Shown here one piece after another: positions 39,762-42,702 of a stretch of DNA of 42,702 nucleotides. How positions within the stretch are numbered: the first letter of the stretch is position 1; each line of letters begins with the position of its first letter. The stretch is from Candidatus Gastranaerophilales bacterium (GTDB taxonomy: Bacteria > Cyanobacteriota > Vampirovibrionia > Gastranaerophilales > Gastranaerophilaceae): assembly GCA_944324135.1 (NCBI GenBank), contig CALUVE010000018.1, forward strand, positions 1 through 42,702, read 5' to 3'. The notes under the pieces are model-generated. The model saw only the letters and a list, made by a program, of their open reading frames with translations. It was not told the DNA's origin and ran no database searches. The position numbers and the translations under genes are program-made.

Positions 39762-40853
39762 ATGGAATACAGAAAGTACAATATCAGACTACTGTCCGTT
39801 TTAGGCGGTGTATTGGTTTTTACCGGAATTTTAAATTATTTTGTGAATCCGTTCAATGCTTTCCCGCAAAACCAGAGCCTGTTAAATAGAGTCCGCCCCG
39901 GGATACACCGTCAGGAGCGTTTGACCAAGCAGATGGAGATAAGAAATCTCAAGTCCTGCGACACAATTTTTATCGGAACTTCGCGTGTGGATTTTTCACT
40001 TCCTTACGATTATTATCAAAAGATTACGGGAAAAAGGGCGCTGAATTTGGGACTGGAAAAATCTGACTTTTCCGAACACAAGTATATGATATACAAAGCC
40101 CTGAAATACCTGCCTGATATAAAGACTGTTCTAATCGAGGTTGATTTTGATTTTTCATATAACCTGCAGGAAAGTGAGACCGGAAGTCTTGAAAATTATG
40201 ACAGAGACGGACTGCATAATTATACCTCACTTTTGCTGTCTGCGGATGCACTTGGAGCATCGTTCAAGACGCTATTTAAAAGTTTGAACAAAGGATATAA
40301 CAAAGGTTATCTCCAAAACGGCGTGAAAGCTGTTTATCATAACAAAAATATCGAACATCAGTTTGATGAAACAATAGAGCAGTATAAATCAACAGGATTG
40401 AATTATGCGCCGCAGCCGGATTTGACGCTGCTTAAACATCTGGTAAAAGATTTAAACAAAAAAGGTGTGAGCGTCATACTGGTTCTCCAGCCGCTCCATA
40501 CAACGATGTACGAGGTTGTAAAGCAAAATGGCGCGTGGGATAAGGTTGAAACTTTCAAAAAAGAATTAGCCAAAATTCAGCCTTTTTATGATTTTTATTA
40601 TCCGTCAGAGTATTCAAATGAAGAAATTTCGCCGGATATGAAGTATTTCTTTGAGTCCTCCCACTGCACATATCTTCTCGGGGAAAAGATTCTGGATAAA
40701 ATTTTTCTGGATAAAGGCGGCTACGGCTATCTTGTAAGGTCAGACAATGTTGAAATTTTAAATACACAACACCGCAAAGCTCTGGAAAAATGGGAAAAAG
40801 AAAACCCTCAGCTTGTGGAAAGAATACGCCAAATCAGAGAAAACGGAATTTAG
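39762..40853 (+). CDS. Membrane-anchored SGNH-like protein, partner of MBOAT
   Basis: 363 residues. One N-terminal membrane helix (about 9-27) leaves the rest outside. TIFIGTSRVDFSLP gives the nucleophile position of an SGNH/GDSL hydrolase (S74) and FESSHCTYLLGEKI (H301) the C-terminal catalytic His region, with an Asp/Ser near it (SSH instead of the usual DxxH). By position before an MBOAT acyltransferase it resembles the DltD/AlgX/AlgJ type, which accepts the acyl group and passes it to an extracellular glycan. It shares no obvious similarity with DltD itself. AGGAGAGG precedes the ATG; the MBOAT gene follows after 13 bases. Confidence 0.72.
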   Translation: MEYRKYNIRLLSVLGGVLVFTGILNYFVNPFNAFPQNQSLLNRVRPGIHRQERLTKQMEIRNLKSCDTIFIGTSRVDFSLPYDYYQKITGKRALNLGLEKSDFSEHKYMIYKALKYLPDIKTVLIEVDFDFSYNLQESETGSLENYDRDGLHNYTSLLLSADALGASFKTLFKSLNKGYNKGYLQNGVKAVYHNKNIEHQFDETIEQYKSTGLNYAPQPDLTLLKHLVKDLNKKGVSVILVLQPLHTTMYEVVKQNGAWDKVETFKKELAKIQPFYDFYYPSEYSNEEISPDMKYFFESSHCTYLLGEKILDKIFLDKGGYGYLVRSDNVEILNTQHRKALEKWEKENPQLVERIRQIRENGI

Positions 40854-40866
40854 AAGAGGAAGTTAA

Positions 40867-42279
40867 ATGCTATTTAATTCAGTAGAATTTTTGTTTATAT
40901 TTTTGCCTGTTACATTCTTTGTCTATTTTGCACTGAATAAGCTTAAGCTGATTACGATTGCTACAGGCTGGCTTGTTATAGCGTCTCTGGCGTTTTATTC
41001 ATACTGGAAGCCGGATTATCTTCCCTTGATTCTGCTTTCCATGATATTTAATTATACCCTTGGCACAACACTTTCTAACGAAAAATTGAAAATAAACCGG
41101 AAACTTGTCCTGCTCGGCGGGATTGCCCTGAATGTAGCTTTGCTCGGGTATTACAAGTATTTTGATTTTCTTATACAGAATGTTAATGCTCTGTTCCATT
41201 CGGATTTCAACTATATGCATATAATGCTTCCTTTAGGTATAAGCTTTTTCACATTCCAGCAAATAGCCTACGTTGTTGACAGCTACAAAGGTTTAACAAA
41301 AGAATACGATTTTCTGACTTATTCTCTGTTTGTAACCTTTTTCCCTCAGCTAATTGCCGGACCTATTGTACATCACAAGGAAATGATGCCCCAGTTTGCA
41401 AAACTTCGCAATCGTTTTATTAACCATAAAAATATCACTACGGGTTTGTTCTTTCTTGGGGTAGGGTTGTTTAAAAAAGTCATGATAGCGGATTATTTTT
41501 CGCCGTTTGTGCAGGAAACATTTGATATAGAGACTCATCTGACCTTTTTCCAAAGCTGGCTTGCCTCATTAAGCTATACATTTCAGTTGTATTTTGACTT
41601 TTCAGGTTACTGTGATATGGCAGTCGGACTCGGGTATCTGTTCAACATAGCCCTCCCGCAGAACTTTAATTCGCCGTATAAGGCGGAGAGCATTCAAGAT
41701 TTCTGGCGCAGATGGCACATAACCCTTTCAAGATTTTTGAAAGATTATATCTATATCCCTCTCGGCGGCAACAGGCTTGGAGATTTGAAAACCTACAGAA
41801 ATGTGTTTTTAACTTTCTTAATCGGCGGAATCTGGCATGGCGCAAACTGGACATTCATAATCTGGGGCGCACTTCATGGGCTCGCTGGCTGTGTAAACCG
41901 CCTGTATGTAAAATTTATGCCCGCTCTTCCTAAATGTTTTTCAGTCGCGTTGACTTTCCTTTTTGTTAATTTTGCCTGGGTGTTTTTTAGAGCAAAAGAC
42001 CTCTCACGTGCTTTTGATATCCTGAAATCAATGACAGGCATGAATGGTTTTGCGCCTGTAATCATAGATAAACTCCGATTTTCGTTTTTTAACGGCGAAC
42101 TGAAATTGAGTTTGTTCCTACTCCTCGGAGCATGTATATTGCTGTGTCTCCCGAATTCAAACGAACTATCCAAACGCGTTAAACCAAATATGCTGTATGC
42201 AGTAATAACGTTCTCCCTGCTGCTGATTTCAATACTTCAGCTGAACAAAATAAGTGAATTTCTATACTTCCAGTTCTGA
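40867..42279 (+). CDS. MBOAT-family membrane O-acyltransferase (AlgI/DltB-like)
   Basis: 470 residues, about ten to twelve spans, normal for AlgI. The MBOAT core is clear: LPLGISFFTFQQIAYVVD, FFPQLIAGPIVHHKEMMPQF, YFDFSGYCDMAVGLGYLF, FWRRWHITLSRFLKDYIYIPLGG and the catalytic-His segment GGIWHGANWTFIIWGALHG. It transfers acyl groups, probably acetyl, across the inner membrane to a surface or extracellular polysaccharide. Together with the preceding SGNH-like protein it forms an acylation unit. GAGGAAG seven bases before the ATG. Confidence 0.93.
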   Translation: MLFNSVEFLFIFLPVTFFVYFALNKLKLITIATGWLVIASLAFYSYWKPDYLPLILLSMIFNYTLGTTLSNEKLKINRKLVLLGGIALNVALLGYYKYFDFLIQNVNALFHSDFNYMHIMLPLGISFFTFQQIAYVVDSYKGLTKEYDFLTYSLFVTFFPQLIAGPIVHHKEMMPQFAKLRNRFINHKNITTGLFFLGVGLFKKVMIADYFSPFVQETFDIETHLTFFQSWLASLSYTFQLYFDFSGYCDMAVGLGYLFNIALPQNFNSPYKAESIQDFWRRWHITLSRFLKDYIYIPLGGNRLGDLKTYRNVFLTFLIGGIWHGANWTFIIWGALHGLAGCVNRLYVKFMPALPKCFSVALTFLFVNFAWVFFRAKDLSRAFDILKSMTGMNGFAPVIIDKLRFSFFNGELKLSLFLLLGACILLCLPNSNELSKRVKPNMLYAVITFSLLLISILQLNKISEFLYFQF

Positions 42280-42335
42280 TAAAATATGTCACCGAAAGAA
42301 TTGTTAAAACATGTTAAAAAATATAGAAAAAAGAC

Positions 42336-42364
42336 TTGAAATTTATTTTTTTTCAGATTAAGAT
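42336..42364 (+). promoter_or_regulatory. rRNA operon promoter P1
   Basis: TTGAAA (42336-42341), 17-base spacer, TAAGAT (42359-42364). It lies 57 bases after the MBOAT stop and about 330 bases before the 16S start. Confidence 0.6.
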
Positions 42365-42439
42365 ATTCCATGCGGAAACGCAATGAAATCTTAGGGATCT
42401 TGAATAAAAAAGTTTTCTAAAAAATATTTAAAAAACTAC

Positions 42440-42467
42440 TTGACAAGAAAAATTTATGTACTAAGAT
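42440..42467 (+). promoter_or_regulatory. rRNA operon promoter P2
   Basis: TTGACA (42440-42445, a perfect -35), 16-base spacer, TAAGAT (42462-42467). Tandem with P1. It shares the TAAGAT form of -10 with P1 and with the EndoQ-helicase promoter. Confidence 0.75.
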
Positions 42468-42473
42468 GATAAT

Positions 42474-42690
42474 TACGGTGAAAACCGAATTGCACTATGC
42501 TGGAGCCCCAAAGAGACTTCTGAACTTTAAAAATAAAGATCTATCTCTGTCGGCAAATAGCGGACGCACATTGAAAACAGAATAGCTGAAAACGAAAAAA
42601 CTTGTTGATTCGAGAAGAAATGACAGGACAACGAAAAGAGTTCGAGCGTTCTATAGAGATATAGGACAAAGGAAATAAAAACTTTCTGAC
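42474..42690 (+). ncRNA. rRNA operon leader
   Basis: About 217 bases of untranslated leader between the P2 start and the mature 16S. It contains ATTGAAAACAGAATAGCTGAA (about 42571-42591), close to the conserved leader seen before many bacterial 16S genes, where boxA-type antitermination occurs. Processing stems are expected here but their 3' partners lie beyond the window. Confidence 0.6.
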
Positions 42691-42702
42691 AATGGAGAGT
42701 TT
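42691..42702 (+). rRNA. 16S rRNA, first bases (cut by window end)
   Basis: AATGGAGAGTTT continues in mature 16S as GATCCTGGCTCAG in cyanobacteria-like genes. The exact first base of the mature RNA is uncertain by about two. The rRNA operon therefore begins immediately at the right edge. Confidence 0.75.

Overview
The window looks like chromosomal DNA of a low-GC, diderm, gut-type non-photosynthetic cyanobacterial relative (Vampirovibrionia / 'Melainabacteria', probably Gastranaerophilales). Several proteins open with a short F-x-G tag (PSFG, VSFSG, TFTG, VSFG) that I associate with that group. There are outer-membrane systems (an autotransporter, a TolC-type factor, an RND pump). The last dozen bases look like the start of a 16S rRNA whose 5' end resembles the cyanobacterial form. 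The lineage call is an inference, not a measurement.

Layout. 1-71 is the 3' part of tRNA-Pro(GGG). 131-5670 holds an unknown protein with a CheD-like Cys/His spacing, an O-antigen polymerase/ligase-like membrane protein, a prepilin-type protein, a radical SAM protein and an acyltransferase-3. 5914-7579 is a phosphate uptake pair (DUF47 plus PiT). 7693-12934 holds a small unknown protein, a YkgJ-type cysteine-cluster protein overlapping a DRE-TIM aldolase, a divergent nitrilase-family amidase, a transglycosylase-like protein with an EF-hand, a CDF metal exporter and an AlkD-like protein. 12958-15614 has ispF, tdk and pgi. 15724-18594 is a Pmp-like autotransporter.

18584-22316 is a restriction-modification module: an HNH nuclease and a single polypeptide joining an m5C and an m6A methyltransferase. 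Divergent from it, 22429-25341 encodes an EndoQ-like PHP/zinc-finger nuclease fused to a UvrD-type helicase and ending in a canonical beta-clamp-binding pentapeptide. This is the most interesting gene here. 25476-31423 is a complete RND efflux operon. 31432-37389 has a PD-(D/E)XK protein, a DHA2 MFS exporter, a large unknown protein and a UvrC that stops just before its usual HhH domain. 37390-37772 is a striking non-coding stretch, dense in CATG, with a good promoter and a foldable leader, ahead of a small cysteine-rich protein and hpf/raiA. 38464-42279 holds a GT2 glycosyltransferase, an XRE regulator and an SGNH-like/MBOAT pair for glycan acylation. 42280-42702 carries tandem promoters and the leader of an rRNA operon.

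Themes. Genes for DNA repair (EndoQ-helicase, UvrC, AlkD-like) and for surface glycans or envelope are over-represented. A regulatory theme recurs: at least six genes have a -10 hexamer ending 6-8 bases before the ATG and no Shine-Dalgarno, which predicts leaderless mRNAs. Other genes in the same window have textbook AGGAGG sites.
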